Shown piece after piece: positions 10,594-20,826 of a stretch of DNA of 64,000 nucleotides. The DNA is from Tetrapyrgos nigripes. Lineage: Eukaryota; Basidiomycota; Agaricomycetes; Agaricales; Campanellaceae. The notes under the pieces are model-generated. The model was not told the DNA's origin. It saw only the letters and a program-made list of their open reading frames with translations, and ran no database searches. Positions within the stretch are counted from its first letter, which is position 1. Each line of letters opens with the position of its first letter. A program made the position numbers and the translations under genes. The stretch spans positions 1,054,001 to 1,118,000 of the forward strand of contig JAACJM010000001.1 of the NCBI GenBank assembly GCA_013368315.1, given 5' to 3'.

Positions 10594-12697
10594 TCAGAAC
10601 GAAGCTCCTGGAACTGGGTCAACCCACGACCCATTAGGGAATAGAACCGCAGCATTCGTGAAGTCTCCAGTTCCTACAGTTCCTACACTGGATGTGAGCT
10701 GTAAATGTATAAATTAGAAGCTACTTTCGGGGGGAAAAACGGAAGAACGGATTGGAACTCACGGCAAGCCTGAAGAAATGTGGCAGAGATGCATTCAGGG
10801 ACGCTAAGGAAAAGTTAAGAGCGGCGCCAGCATATCTCTCCACGTCGTCCACGAGCAACAAGAATCCGTCCCAATCGCTGGGTAATGAGTCCCAAAGAAT
10901 TGTTTGATTGGCGAAAGGTACCGAGGAATTATAATTTGTCGAGTTGGTGAGGAATGTAGGAAGATCAGAACCCAACACTGCATCCTGACGGAGCTGGGAA
11001 CAATGTCATTTTATTATTTAGTTATTCTGGCTCAAAGGGTAAGGAGAGCCACTCACTTCTGCGGGTGTTTGCAAAATTGAATCCAAGCCGAATGCTGCGG
11101 CTCCGTTCAAGAAGAGCCCAAGTAAGAAACCCTGGTATACTGCGCTCGGTCTAGTAGGCAACGCTGTGACAGGCATCAATACAATTCCGATAATCCAATG
11201 GTGAAGCCGGAAGGTCAGCCCTGGGAGCAGAGCTAGTACCATGGCTACCAACCCTCCTGCGATATACCAAGCTAGATAGTGTGGGAGCCACCCTGTTTTT
11301 CGGAAGACTCGCACTTGGTTGATGACCAGGACAGTGACGACTACAACGATAATGACGAGCGCGGTAATCGCACCGGACCTCTTGGTCAGGTCTGAAGCAA
11401 CCAAACGATCTATGGGTATTTTATCCAGGGTAAGATTCGATAGAACCCCCACCCAGAATGGTCCGAGATACCAGATAGAGGATTCTATGGGAGCATTTTT
11501 GAAAGCAGGCAGGGTGTAGCGGAAGCCCACGCGCCAAAGCCCGTAGGAAATAAAAAGAAGAGGTAAAAAAGTTTCGAAAGCATCATCAAGTGCCGGTGGA
11601 GGCCCAGTTGGTTGGGAAAAGAGTGTGATATGCCAGAAGCCGATGCAAACCAAGCACCAGAACTTAACGATAGCTTTGGGCCGGAGGAGGAAGAAAACTA
11701 TGCAGGTTACTAGTACGTTGAAGGCGAGTCCAAAATCACGGTTGTCTGCGCAACTCGTCAAGGATGTCGATTCACTGAACCTCCAGGAAAGCGGGAAGAC
11801 GGTGGGAAACCCAATAGACGACAGACCATGGGCAGAAAATGGCAAGAAGTCGGTAAAGTTTCCTAGAAGGTTGACAGTTGTACATCCTCCTCTCTCGTCA
11901 CTTATCAGACCACTGTGGGATACAGTCAGCAAAGGGTCTCTTGATTGACAAAAATAAACCATACGCTTGCACGGCAGCTGCGCAAATAAACGTGTCCCCC
12001 CGATAAGTTCCCTCCGAATCACCCCCACCAACAATGAGTGGAACTAAATTTGCCTGTTGGTCTCCCACTGTCCTAGGGTTTTGTAAGATGGTTCGAGAGC
12101 ACTGGGCCGGACAGCGGAAATCGAAGGATGGGATATCAAAGGTGCACTGCTGACCATCCAAACCACAGGCAATGTTGGCTCCCCAAAACACATCAGTACA
12201 ACCAATGAAAGATTCGGGTGGTGTCAAAAACCACTGGGCACGGGCAAAGAATGCAAAGCCAATTATGTAGCCTACTACCAAGATGACGAATAACCAGGGA
12301 TTGGTCAAGTGTCGAGTATGTCGAAGGAATCTCGATTCGATTGGGAGAAGGATATGATGTCCCCGCACATGCAGGTCTACATCGAGTAAAGGTTTGGGAG
12401 CTATGCCGGCTGTAAGAAATGAGAACGAGATTGCAGCAGCGGCCACATACGAGGAAGATCAACTTTGGGTCTGGGGCCACGCCAATATCGAAGAAAACGA
12501 GAGGCTTTTTCGTAGAAGCCGGGGTATCTGGACGCAACCTGTGTCTTGACACGAATAACAATATTCCAAGGGGTACGTGGATATTGCGTGACGCTTTCTG
12601 GGTCTTCCGACGAGCCTGAGGTTCTCAAATTTAACGAAGCTTTATCTGATGAGCGACCACTAGAATCATGAATAGAGGCAGAGCTAGTAGCCTGCAT
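10594..12697 (-). CDS. LCCL-domain polytopic membrane protein
   Basis: Five exons (12697-12451, 12409-11965, 11912-11057, 10993-10763, 10698-10594) give 627 residues. Order: a Ser-rich cytosolic start; a basic segment with YPGFYEKASRFLRYWRGPRP; a first membrane helix (NPWLFVILVVGYIIGFAFFA); an LCCL domain (FWGANIACGLDGQQCTFD, then FRCPAQCSRTIL and YRGDTFICAAAVQA with the conserved cysteines); several further helices, for instance PLLFISYGLWRVGFRY and TALVIIVVVVTVLVINQVRV; and a final exo-domain with N-glycosylation sites (NSTNYNSSVPFANQT). This is the architecture of the fungus-wide LCCL membrane proteins, whose function is not established. LCCL modules are thought to bind carbohydrate or lipopolysaccharide-like ligands. 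Confidence 0.85.
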
Positions 12698-13084
12698 ATG
12701 AGGGAGTGGGATAGAAAGCGCAGTTCTGGTTCTCGACCATCAGGGTAGCATTACTACAGGGCATCAGGATGAGCCGGCCGAGAAACACGAAACACGGCGC
12801 TTATGTCCGCGCTTGGGCCATGAGACGAAGGAAATCATTGCTTGACAGTGGACACGAACTATGCCAGAACTGTAAAGCGTAGAGCGTCGATGCTTCGTAC
12901 CGGAGGTCAATGTCGGTCAGCTAGTGAGACTACACCTGCACCGAAGAGCCAGCGACATCAGTCTACGTGGACTCGTACATGAAGGATACAGCGAAATTGC
13001 AAGCAAAGGAGACTTTATTCGAAAAAAATGATCGAAATCGTATACTACTATGTAAGCTACAAAATTTCATATTCGTTCTGCATC
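12698..13084. other. Intergenic region, LCCL gene promoter side
   Basis: About 390 bases without a supportable gene, between the starts and ends of two minus-strand genes. It probably holds the promoter of the LCCL gene. I see no repeat or recognisable motif. Confidence 0.4.
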
Positions 13085-13813
13085 TCATAGCGATCCAGCT
13101 AATCCTAGTCAGTATTTCTCCATGTTTCAAGGATGACAGAGTACTCACTGTAATCATAAACAAGTCGAGCATCTATCACTTCCCCCTTAGGACCGATAAA
13201 GTGGACGTGCCTGGCGTATCGTCTTTCTCCGTTGATCTCCTCAATACCCCAAATTTGTTCTCCCACCTACACAACCAACAGGCTGTCAGACAAGTGCAGA
13301 GAGTAAAAACCGTAGGTACCCACCCAGGTGGTTCCACTTTTGGGCGTGTCGCTCTTCACCCAGGCATGTACGGGACCAAGCCTCACAGTGTCTTCCGTCC
13401 AATTCTTCTTCATGAACTCGTTCTCAATGTCCTCGGCGAGATTCTTGACTCTCCTGGACTTTCCGACCACATGCCCGAAAAGAGGATCGTTGTTTTCTCG
13501 CTCAGTCCAATCGAGTGTTCTTCTCTCTGAATTTCCTGGAATTCCACCGGTCATAGTCTGATCAATGTCAATGTGGTCAACGCCGTTATCGTCCTTGTAA
13601 TGATTAACGCGAAGGGTGATAGTGGCGACCTTGATAGCCTTGCGTTTCATCCAACCCATGCCCTGAAGACGAAGAATTTCGTCGTGAGAGTCACTGAGAG
13701 TCTTGTTCTACAGTGCCATTTATTAATTGTAGAAGAGAGCATAGTCTATAAATCCTCACCATGACAAATTTGCCAGAGATGTTATCGATTGTAAACTCGG
13801 TTGGGACTGCCAT
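13085..13813 (-). CDS. Lipocalin-like (FABP-fold type) small protein
   Basis: Exons 13813-13760, 13707-13324, 13266-13149 and 13104-13085 give 191 residues. The beginning MAVPTEFTIDNISGKFVM, NKTLSDSHDEILRLQGMGW and later DHIDIDQTMTGGIPG and RRYARHVHFIGPKGEVIDAR are what I know from a family of small cytosolic fungal proteins with a lipocalin/fatty-acid-binding-like beta barrel. The alternating polar and hydrophobic strands and the GKFVMNKTLSD start fit such a barrel. No signal peptide. The ligand is unknown. The last exon is short, and the exact C-terminus (DYRLAGSL) rests on one splice choice. Confidence 0.6.
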
Positions 13814-15163
13814 GGTGCAATGGACAAAGGTGGGTAATGAGGTCAAATGTACTTCACTTACTTGACTTTATACTACACGGAATCGGGCGCCATGTGATAA
13901 GAGTATCCCTCCACGGCTCATCCTGTTTTCCTGTTATCCTCAGCTGACACTCTGATAACTCTATGTGTATCATCTGCATCAGGAAACCGGGGAAGTCGCT
14001 GAAACGTTATACGACTTCCCGTCTCATACAATAACAAGTAATAGGGTCAAGTGCCCGCAAACAAGCGTTGCAAACCTATACCGCGCAACGACATCTTGAA
14101 ACGACCTCACGTCGAAACACCTCGCGAGCTGGTTCAACCTTTTCATTTCATACAACACTCCGGAAAAGGGTCAGTACCGAAGTACCTATCTGAGTCTCCG
14201 TGGTCCCATTGAGGAAACAGCGGGTAATACTCGGTACCAGAAGGAAGGAATTTATTCACCGCACCGCAAAAGCTACAAAAGTGTAACGAATAGTATCGGT
14301 AGGGGCAAGCGCGAGGTAGCACCTACTCAGCTACAGCCTACCGGACGACGTTAAACTACAAAACAATCAATCTTCTTCGACCATCCACCTGCAACGACAA
14401 CGCGTTGCAACTTCTGCTCTCTTACGAAATTAGAGTGAACTTTTCCTCCTATATATGTGTGCTCTGGCATTGGAATGCCGTGTGATATCAGTCTTCTATG
14501 AGCTTGGAAAATGGTAGAAACTAGTGTTGTACGGTACCGGTGCCGACATGTCAATGAGCAGCAAGTATGGCTTTAGCTTTGGACCGAAACATTACTGACA
14601 GCAGATTGGAAGATGGGACCAGTCCGAGTCAGACAATGTGTTGGATGAAAGTAGCAAACCGATTGCAGAGTTGTAACATCAAACATTGCGGCGACACCTT
14701 GGAAGTTGGTATCACAATGAAAGTAGATGGAAATCTGGCGATGGACAGGTCGATGATTGTCAGTCGGACCGACGTAGCTGCTGCACGGCGGCGGTAGACA
14801 GCATGCTGGAATGTTCGACCTCGCAGGTATAAACTTGCAACTTGGTCAAAACAATGGCAACTTGGTTAGTCTGTTACAAATCTTTTGGTGTATCAAGTCG
14901 CGGATTTCCGGTTGGTCCGACGTCGACAGGATATTCGAATGTACGAAACCGGAGTTAAGTGACATGGCTATAGGAGATGGCTAGTCTGTTAACGCACATT
15001 ATAATGCATCGGCTAGAATCATTTGCAAGATTAGATACATGGTGATTTGGAATCCAACCGCTCAGCTCGCTGAACGGTTGAATTGCTGAGCGGTTGGTCC
15101 CAAGGCTGCATGGTGATGTATGGGGTCAAACCATAACGTGTCGCCAGTACCTCCCCAATTTCG
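13814..15163. other. Long intergenic region with no supportable gene
   Basis: The longest empty stretch in the window, about 1.35 kb. The open frames in it are short and show no codon or family signal. It contains a long inverted repeat near its right end, listed separately, and a short repeated motif (catggtgat at about 15039 and 15108). No tRNA-like cloverleaf was seen by eye. Confidence 0.5.
15054..15097. repeat. Perfect 13-base inverted repeat
   Basis: ccaaccgctcagc at 15054-15066 is matched exactly by its reverse complement gctgagcggttgg at 15085-15097, with an 18-base spacer that itself contains a related half (cgctgaacggttg). It could form a hairpin in DNA or RNA or be a binding site for a dimeric regulator. 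It lies about 70 bases past the 3' end of the unnamed minus-strand gene that ends at 15164. Confidence 0.8.
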
Positions 15164-15796
15164 TCATATGTGACCATCTACGTCGAAGACTGTAATGACC
15201 TTCCAGACTGCATCCTTCCCTCTTTCCCAAGCCTGCGGTCCTGTCGCCTCTACACCGCCGAATTCTACTAGAACCCCATCCTTGGTCCACTCACACCATA
15301 TCCCTATTGATCCACTGGAAGGGCCCGATCCTCCACCTTTTCGATCCGGTTCTCCAAGGACTTGCACTATATCTTTTCCTTGACTGTCTCGATGCAGCTC
15401 GATGGAGGCCGGTCGTGACACGACCTTTCCATCCTTGTCTTTAACGTCCTGTGCCAATTGCAGTACAAGAGGGGAAATAGGGAAGGAAGAAAACGCGATC
15501 TCGGACTTTTTAGATCGCACTTTATCGTCAGGTTTCGGTTTCGGTATGTTGTATATATCGAGGCTATCCAGAGTCAAGCAGTCGTCTTTGAGTTCAGAAC
15601 GTGTGAGGCCAGTCTTTGGTTTGTAGCCGCTAATAGGCTTGAAGAGAAGACTGAGCCCTAATGGATAGTAGTTGAGATAGACCACGTCCGAGTAAGCTTT
15701 GACTTCTGGAGTGACTGTCTCGGAAGAAAGAGACTTGATGTACTCTGAGAGAGCCTCTGAATTGAGGGAGAGGCGTAAGAGATGCTGGAGAGACAT
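15164..15796 (-). CDS. Unnamed intronless protein
   Basis: Single exon of 210 residues from ATG at 15796; the frame continues upstream to 15919 but only non-ATG starts exist there. I do not recognise a family with confidence. Visible segments: SDVVYLNYYPLGLSLLFKP and GYKPKTGLTRSELKDDCLTL in the first half; a charged linker (KPKPDDKVRSKKSE); then VQVLGEPDRKGGGSGPS and GIWCEWTKDGVLVEFGG near the end, which look like beta strands of a compact globular domain. There is no signal peptide or membrane helix. It is divergent from seipin, the starts being 130 bases apart. A distant similarity to UPF0183-like proteins (LGEPDRK-type motif) came to mind but is not strong enough to use. Confidence 0.65.
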   Translation of the reverse strand: MSLQHLLRLSLNSEALSEYIKSLSSETVTPEVKAYSDVVYLNYYPLGLSLLFKPISGYKPKTGLTRSELKDDCLTLDSLDIYNIPKPKPDDKVRSKKSEIAFSSFPISPLVLQLAQDVKDKDGKVVSRPASIELHRDSQGKDIVQVLGEPDRKGGGSGPSSGSIGIWCEWTKDGVLVEFGGVEATGPQAWERGKDAVWKVITVFDVDGHI

Positions 15797-15926
15797 TATG
15801 ATTGAGGATGACCACGTGTACAATGAATCAAGTGCAATGCGCACTCTTTCTGTTTCGGCCTCGTTCTTGGACACTGATGCACTCAACCTGTCTTTGACTG
15901 GCTTGGAAGTCTCTCTCAAGTCTCTT

Positions 15927-17134
15927 ATGGATCCAGAAAAGATGCCTGAACAAAAGAATCCTCGATTCTACGATGCTCCTCTCAACTCTCTCCGCGACTT
16001 CGCTTCAAGATCCTTTCAAGCAATAGCTGCTCATCTCATCTCTATCATCGCTTTCTGCATACTCATCCCCGTCATTATATCCATCTCCATATTTGCCGGA
16101 TATCTGGTATGGAAAAATGTTGCAGTTGGCTGGGAGTCTCCATTGTATCTGCAGTACGGGTACGTAAATGCTGCCTTGTACTTGTATCCTCAACTCTAAC
16201 TGGGCTCTTCAGGGATGGTGTACCACCCTATGCACGCATTTCCCTTCCTCCTCTTGCTTCAAGACAGCCCTACGACATAATACTGCACCTAGAGGTTCCA
16301 TCTTTGGAATCCAACTTTGCATTGGGCAACTTCATGAATAGCTTGACTCTCTCCACGCTCTCCAATAGGACTGTAGAGTCCGTCAGACGACCTGTAAGCT
16401 CCTTTATATACCACAGTCAAATCTTTCTCAACATAGCCTGCAGGCAATCCTCGTGCCTCCGAAGCCGTCATGGTTTACTGGAACACCAGGAGTGGTGACC
16501 GTCGACGTCCCCATGTTGTCTGCGTTTGTTCCGGGAACATCTTATCTCCATGCCGACGTACAGATTGGAAGGAAGGATAATTGGAAAGGGTTAGGGAACG
16601 GTGAACAACGCGAGATATCCGTGGTTTATGCATCCTTGAAAGGTGTTGTTAACCATCGGGGCGTAAGGTACACATGTCCACTCATCTCTTTCCACTATTG
16701 TCATTCTCAAAAGCTATTTCCCAGAGGGTTGATGACCCGATTCCCGTTGACACTTGCATTCGTCTCAGCGACCACCTTCCTTGCGATTTTGGCTCTGATT
16801 TTGGGCGCTTGCTTGTTGCCATCCATGCTACCGAGGACCACTCCAAGTGCGCCCGCAACAGAAACGTCTCCAATTCCTCTGGAAGACACCAAAGCTCTCG
16901 TGCCCAAGGCAGAAGAAGAGGAAAAGTCTAAACGCAGGCGAAGACGCCATCGTAGAAGGGATCATAGTCAGGATGTAAGTGTTCACTGCACTGATCGTCC
17001 CACTAGTAGGCTCACCTACCCTCCTGCAGAGCTTCAAGACTGAACCAGATCCCGTATTAACACCCTCAGCCGATCAGCCTATCCAACTTCGACGACGCCA
17101 TTCAAGGGCGTCGCAGTCGGAATCAGAATCATGA
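15927..17134 (+). CDS. Seipin-like lipid droplet assembly protein
   Basis: Five exons (15927-16159, 16213-16393, 16444-16667, 16725-16974, 17030-17134) give 330 residues. Seipin sits in the ER membrane at contacts with lipid droplets and organises triglyceride droplet formation. Seen here: a first membrane helix (AFCILIPVIISISIFAGYLV), a lumenal domain with PYDIILHLEVPSLESNFALG, NFMNSLTL and SYLHADVQIG, a second helix (FPLTLAFVSATTFLAILAL), and a cytosolic tail with an unusually basic run (KSKRRRRRHRRRDHSQD). The PYDI...L.VP.S..N..LGNFM pattern is diagnostic of the Pfam seipin family. Length fits fungal seipins. Confidence 0.88.
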
Positions 17135-17435
17135 CTTTTTTCTGGGCTCCAGTGTGTGAAGACTCAGAGCGTTTCTTGTTGCCGAAAAAGCTGGCTTTGC
17201 GTTCACAATGTACTTACGAATGGACTTGTGTAATACGTAGTGATTACTTCCTATTTCTTACGACAGCAGCTACAAAGCCTAGGGACAAAGTCGGATCCTT
17301 CCGCTTAGTACAAACTAACACTGCGTCAAGAAATCTACACCGCCACTGACACAACTATAATGCTCATGAAAATCACCGCTGCCGGTTGCAAGAGCCCGGG
17401 GTTATAAGGATCCGAACTCTCCTTTCACCTCTACC
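17135..17435. other. Intergenic gap before the SDR gene
   Basis: About 300 bases between two plus-strand genes. It must hold the seipin 3' end and the SDR promoter. No convincing motif was seen. Confidence 0.4.
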
Positions 17436-18602
17436 ATGAGTTCTTTCGAGATTCAGAATCTCTTTGGTGTGAAAGGCAAAGTCGTCCTTATCACGGGCGG
17501 TAGTCGGGGGATAGGAAAAATGGCACGTATCTTCTCTAAACGGTTGAAATTGACGTTTCATGAGTCTTTCAACCAGATCTCTACGGGGTTCATCAGGAAT
17601 GGCGCCAAAGTACGCGTTCAATGTATCGTTGTGACCACAATGTTGAGTTTTATCCCTAGGTGTACATCAGCTCCCGTTCTGCTGAGGATTGTGAAGCTAC
17701 AGCTGCTGAACTGACAGCTCTTGGTCCCGGTGTCTGTGTCGCCATTCCCGCTGATTTGCAGAAGTACGAAGAGGTGGAACGTCTAGCCAAAGAACTTGCT
17801 ACCAAAGAAGAAGCTCTCCATGTCGTTGGTATCTTAGCTTTCTAGGCTAACACAAATAATTCTGACGTTCTTTTTTTCTCTTCGCATAGCTGGTCAACAA
17901 CGCCGGTGCAGCATGGGGGGCCTCTATAGACGACTTTCCGGTGTGTTCATATAGTCCAAGTTGCGAAGAAAGGATGTTACATTGTTTTCCAGGACGCAGG
18001 TTTCTCAAAAATTATAACCCTGAATCTTCAGAGAGTCTTTACCCTTACTCAGAAGGTGCTCCCCCTTCTGCGGGCTGCAGCTGACAAGTCAAAAGAAGGT
18101 GCAATATATGCTGATCCTGCCCGTATCATAAATGTGTGTGCACTCCCTTGCAATTGGTCACTTACAAGCGAGGAACCGTGCTTATTCATAAGTCAAGATT
18201 GGCTCTGTCGAAGGACTCAGTGTACCACCTCATGAAACCTATTCATACTCGGCTTCCAAAGCAGCTCTTCACCACCTAAGCCGACACCTTGCTTCCCGAC
18301 TAGGTTCAGAAGGCATTCTTTCCAATACTATTGCATGTGGACTGTTCCCCAGCAAAAGTGCGATTACCTTCCCTATTCTATAACGTGTGCGATTCTCTAA
18401 TACTTTTTTTCCCTAAGTGACTGCCCACACAATCAAAACGGCGGGGGATGTCATTATCTCTCGCACTATACCTTTGCAAAGAGCAGGAAAACCTGAGGAT
18501 GTGGCTGGCACAGCGTTATTCCTGGCTAGTCCCGCTGGTTCATTTGTCACTGGGGCGACAATCACAGTGGATGGAGGTTTCCTCGTAGCCAGTAAACTAT
18601 AG
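17436..18602 (+). CDS. Short-chain dehydrogenase/reductase
   Basis: Seven exons (17436-17522, 17577-17609, 17660-17824, 17890-17940, 17993-18133, 18198-18357, 18418-18602) give 273 residues, the usual size of a classical SDR. All hallmarks are present: the nucleotide-binding TGGSRGIG near residue 20, [10 protein letters not shown], a serine in INIGSVEG, the catalytic YSASK, and the late [20 protein letters not shown] and GATITVDGG. The region [18 protein letters not shown] after the glycine motif, with Arg at the cofactor-selecting place, favours NADP(H). Overall it resembles RhlG-type reductases, but the substrate cannot be named. The first intron seems to use a GC donor (gcacgt at 17523). 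Confidence 0.9.
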
Positions 18603-18652
18603 GACCTCTTTACACACTACAAAGCTGTGATTATACATTGGGAATTACATAT

Positions 18653-19526
18653 CTATTCCTTTGGCGCTGCGTCGTCCGGTTTTGCTGGCTCTTCTCCTGC
18701 AGCGTCTGGAGTTTCTTTACGGACGCTCCCGTCCTCGACTGCCTCAACTTTCTGGTCTTCCACTTTCTCGTCCTCTATTTTTTTGCCATCTGTTTTCTTG
18801 TCCTCCGTTTTCTTGTCTTCCACTTTCTTGTCCTCCGCTTTCTTGTTCTCGTCGTTCTGAATGCTCCCTTCTGCTCGCGTCTGATCTTTTTCAGCAGAAC
18901 CACCAGACAATCCTTTCACCAAATCCCCAGCCTCATCACCGTCCAATCCCAACTCAGCAACAAGATCAATAAGATCCTGCTCTGAAACCTTCAAACCCTT
19001 GGATTGATGTCAGAACTGGACCATAGGAGACAAGAACAATAGTCACCTGCAATCCAAACCCAGATAACTCCTCCCCTACGTCGAATTCATCTGTCCTCTT
19101 GTTGACTGGAATAGGCTTGCCGGGAGTAGAAGGACTTCGTGCGAGGATCTTGGATTTGAGGTGGTCGGGGGTCATCTGGAGAGGCATAGCGGCCCCTGGC
19201 ACGCCGATAGGTTGCACAGGAAGTGAATTTACTTCGTCTACGTCTGCACTCCAAGATTCTTTGAGACGAAGGAACCTGTCGAGTTCGTCGAATTCGACAG
19301 CTTCTTCGCTAAAGGCTGACATTAATATCCACTCTTGAGGTGAAGAGTATTCGTAGAGAGGGACAGGCTTACAAGTCCGCAAAGGTCTAATGAACATAAT
19401 TATACTTGAGCTTGAGCGTAGAGCATTGGGCAGAAGCTCAAATAGATACTCACACCAGGAAAAGAACCGCCTACTAGGATTCCAGGCAACTGTTGTTTGT
19501 CTGAGAAAACCCATGGTATTCGCCAT
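18653..19526 (-). CDS. Unnamed protein with acidic/lysine repeat tail
   Basis: Three exons on the minus strand. The start MANTMGFLRQTTVAWNPSRR, rich in Arg, Thr and aliphatic residues without acids, looks like a possible mitochondrial presequence. The middle has PVPLYEYSSPQEWILMSAFS, EFDELDRFLRLKESW and GAAMPLQMTPDHLKSKILAR, then LKVSEQDLIDLVAELGLDGD, a helical segment. The end is a highly repetitive Lys/Glu/Asp tail (KKVEDKKTEDKKTDGKK) and a Pro/Ala/Asp stretch. I do not recognise the family. The join over the first intron (donor gtatct after WCE) is the only phase-consistent option I found. The low-complexity tail makes sequence searches noisy. Confidence 0.65.
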
Positions 19527-19913
19527 AAGTCTGCGCAGTGAGGTTGACGACTAAGTACCTAAAGGTGCCTTCCGCTTCCAAAGCCTTGTGCATAGCGGAC
19601 CGCCATCAGTCCATCACACTATGATCAAATGAGTAGGCTCTACCTCTTCGCCGATTCGTCCGACGCTAAATCATAAGAAGAGAAGGGGATCTTCTTGACC
19701 TGCAAGATCCTCAACAGGTACTCTGTTTTCGTGTTCAATTTCCTCAAACAGTCTGATTCGGAGAGCAAAGCGAACCTTGGCGCTGCCTAAGAGCGGGTTG
19801 AGAAGCGATAGTAGTCAGAAAAACTTGGATGGGAGGAGAAGGCATGAGTGAAAGAAGTGAAGAATGGCTATACTTATTGAATTATTCCATCAACTCTCTT
19901 CTCAACCATCATC
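19527..19913. other. Divergent intergenic region
   Basis: About 390 bases between the starts of two divergent genes, so it probably carries both promoters. No coding frame of note and no obvious repeat. Confidence 0.45.
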
Positions 19914-20729
19914 ATGGCCCCTGATCTCAAAGTCCTGGTCGTATGTCTAGGCAGGATTTCTTTTACAATCTAATTCGTCGAGACTTTATGATCTTAACTC
20001 CCATCTGCTCCATTTTATTATAGGTAACATATGTCGTCCACAGTTATGATTTTGACCTACATATGGGCTTTCAATTTACAGGTAACATTTGTCGTTCCCC
20101 TATGGGAGAAGCCGTCCTCAGAGATGTAGCGAAGAAACGCGGGATTGAAATTGAGGTTGATAGGTGTGGACATTGCTCTGATCACAACGCGTACGGTATT
20201 CAAGCCATATTTGCAGTTGTGGAACTGGCGGATACCATATTGGAGAAGAACCCGATGACCGGTGACTGAAAAATCCACGCAACGCCGACGGTCTCACTGA
20301 TACTTTACAACTTTCCAGTACAATCGCAACTTGCAAGAAGGTATTTTTAAGACCAAGCCTCTTTGCTCGTCACTCACTTTCTCTCGTCACGGTCGAAAGC
20401 ACAACATACCCATTGAACACTCCGCACGACAGATTAACACCTCTGATTTCACAAAGTTCACCCATATATTGGCTTCAGACGAAAGTAATCTTAGAACTTT
20501 GAAAAGTATGAAGCCCAAGAACGCCACTGCGGAAGTGAGGCTCTTTGGCTCGTATCTGGACAATAAGCCTATTGCTGACCCGTATTACGGTGGTCTGGTG
20601 AGTCTTGCCATTCCCTGCTATTCTACAGACAAGTTGACATAGGTATAGAATGGGTTTGAGAAGGTTTACGAACAGTGTAAAGCATTCTCAGATGCTTTCT
20701 TGGACGAAGTTGTAGTTATCAGAGACTAG
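19914..20729 (+). CDS. Low-molecular-weight protein tyrosine phosphatase
   Basis: Translated exons read MAPDLKVLVVCLGNICRSPM, EAVLRDVAKKRGIEIEVDS, CGTGGYHIGEEPDDR, TIATCKKHNIPIEHSARQI, DFTKFTHILASDESNLRTLK, PYYGGL and NGFEKVYEQCKAFSDAFLDE. This has the active-site loop C-L-G-N-I-C-R-S (CX5RS) and the DPYYGG general-acid motif of low-molecular-weight PTPs. These cytosolic enzymes remove phosphate from tyrosines. The active-site loop is divided by an unusual 131-base intron (19951-20081) that begins with GC and contains an internal AG|GT junction; see the separate entry. Other introns are ordinary. The last exon ends with TAG at 20727-20729. It converges with the dehydrogenase gene. Confidence 0.9.
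19951..20081 (+). other. Composite intron with possible recursive splice site
   Basis: The intron that splits the phosphatase active site is more than twice the normal length here. It can be read as two units: 19951-20023 (gcagga...ttatag, 73 bases) and 20024-20081 (gtaaca...ttacag, 58 bases), meeting at attatag|gtaaca with no exon between. The bases after the first acceptor (gtaacatatgtcgtcc) closely copy those after the second (gtaacatttgtcgttcc). Use of the first acceptor alone would run into a stop after a few codons. Confidence 0.6.
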
Positions 20730-20826
20730 AAGAACTCCAACTTGTAAAGTATCTTGGAGGCTTTTGCTGAGACATAAATGTACATGTGGATACCAATACA
20801 GACCATCCGTTCACTAATTACAAAGT

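Noticed and set aside
15164..15796. UPF0183-like assignment for the unnamed intronless gene
   Set aside because: Only an LGEPDRK-type motif and a few strands match from memory, and the order of blocks seems wrong.
18638..18985. Plus-strand frame rich in Phe, Leu and Val that looks membrane-like
   Set aside because: Antisense shadow of the Lys/Glu/Asp repeat tail of the minus-strand gene.
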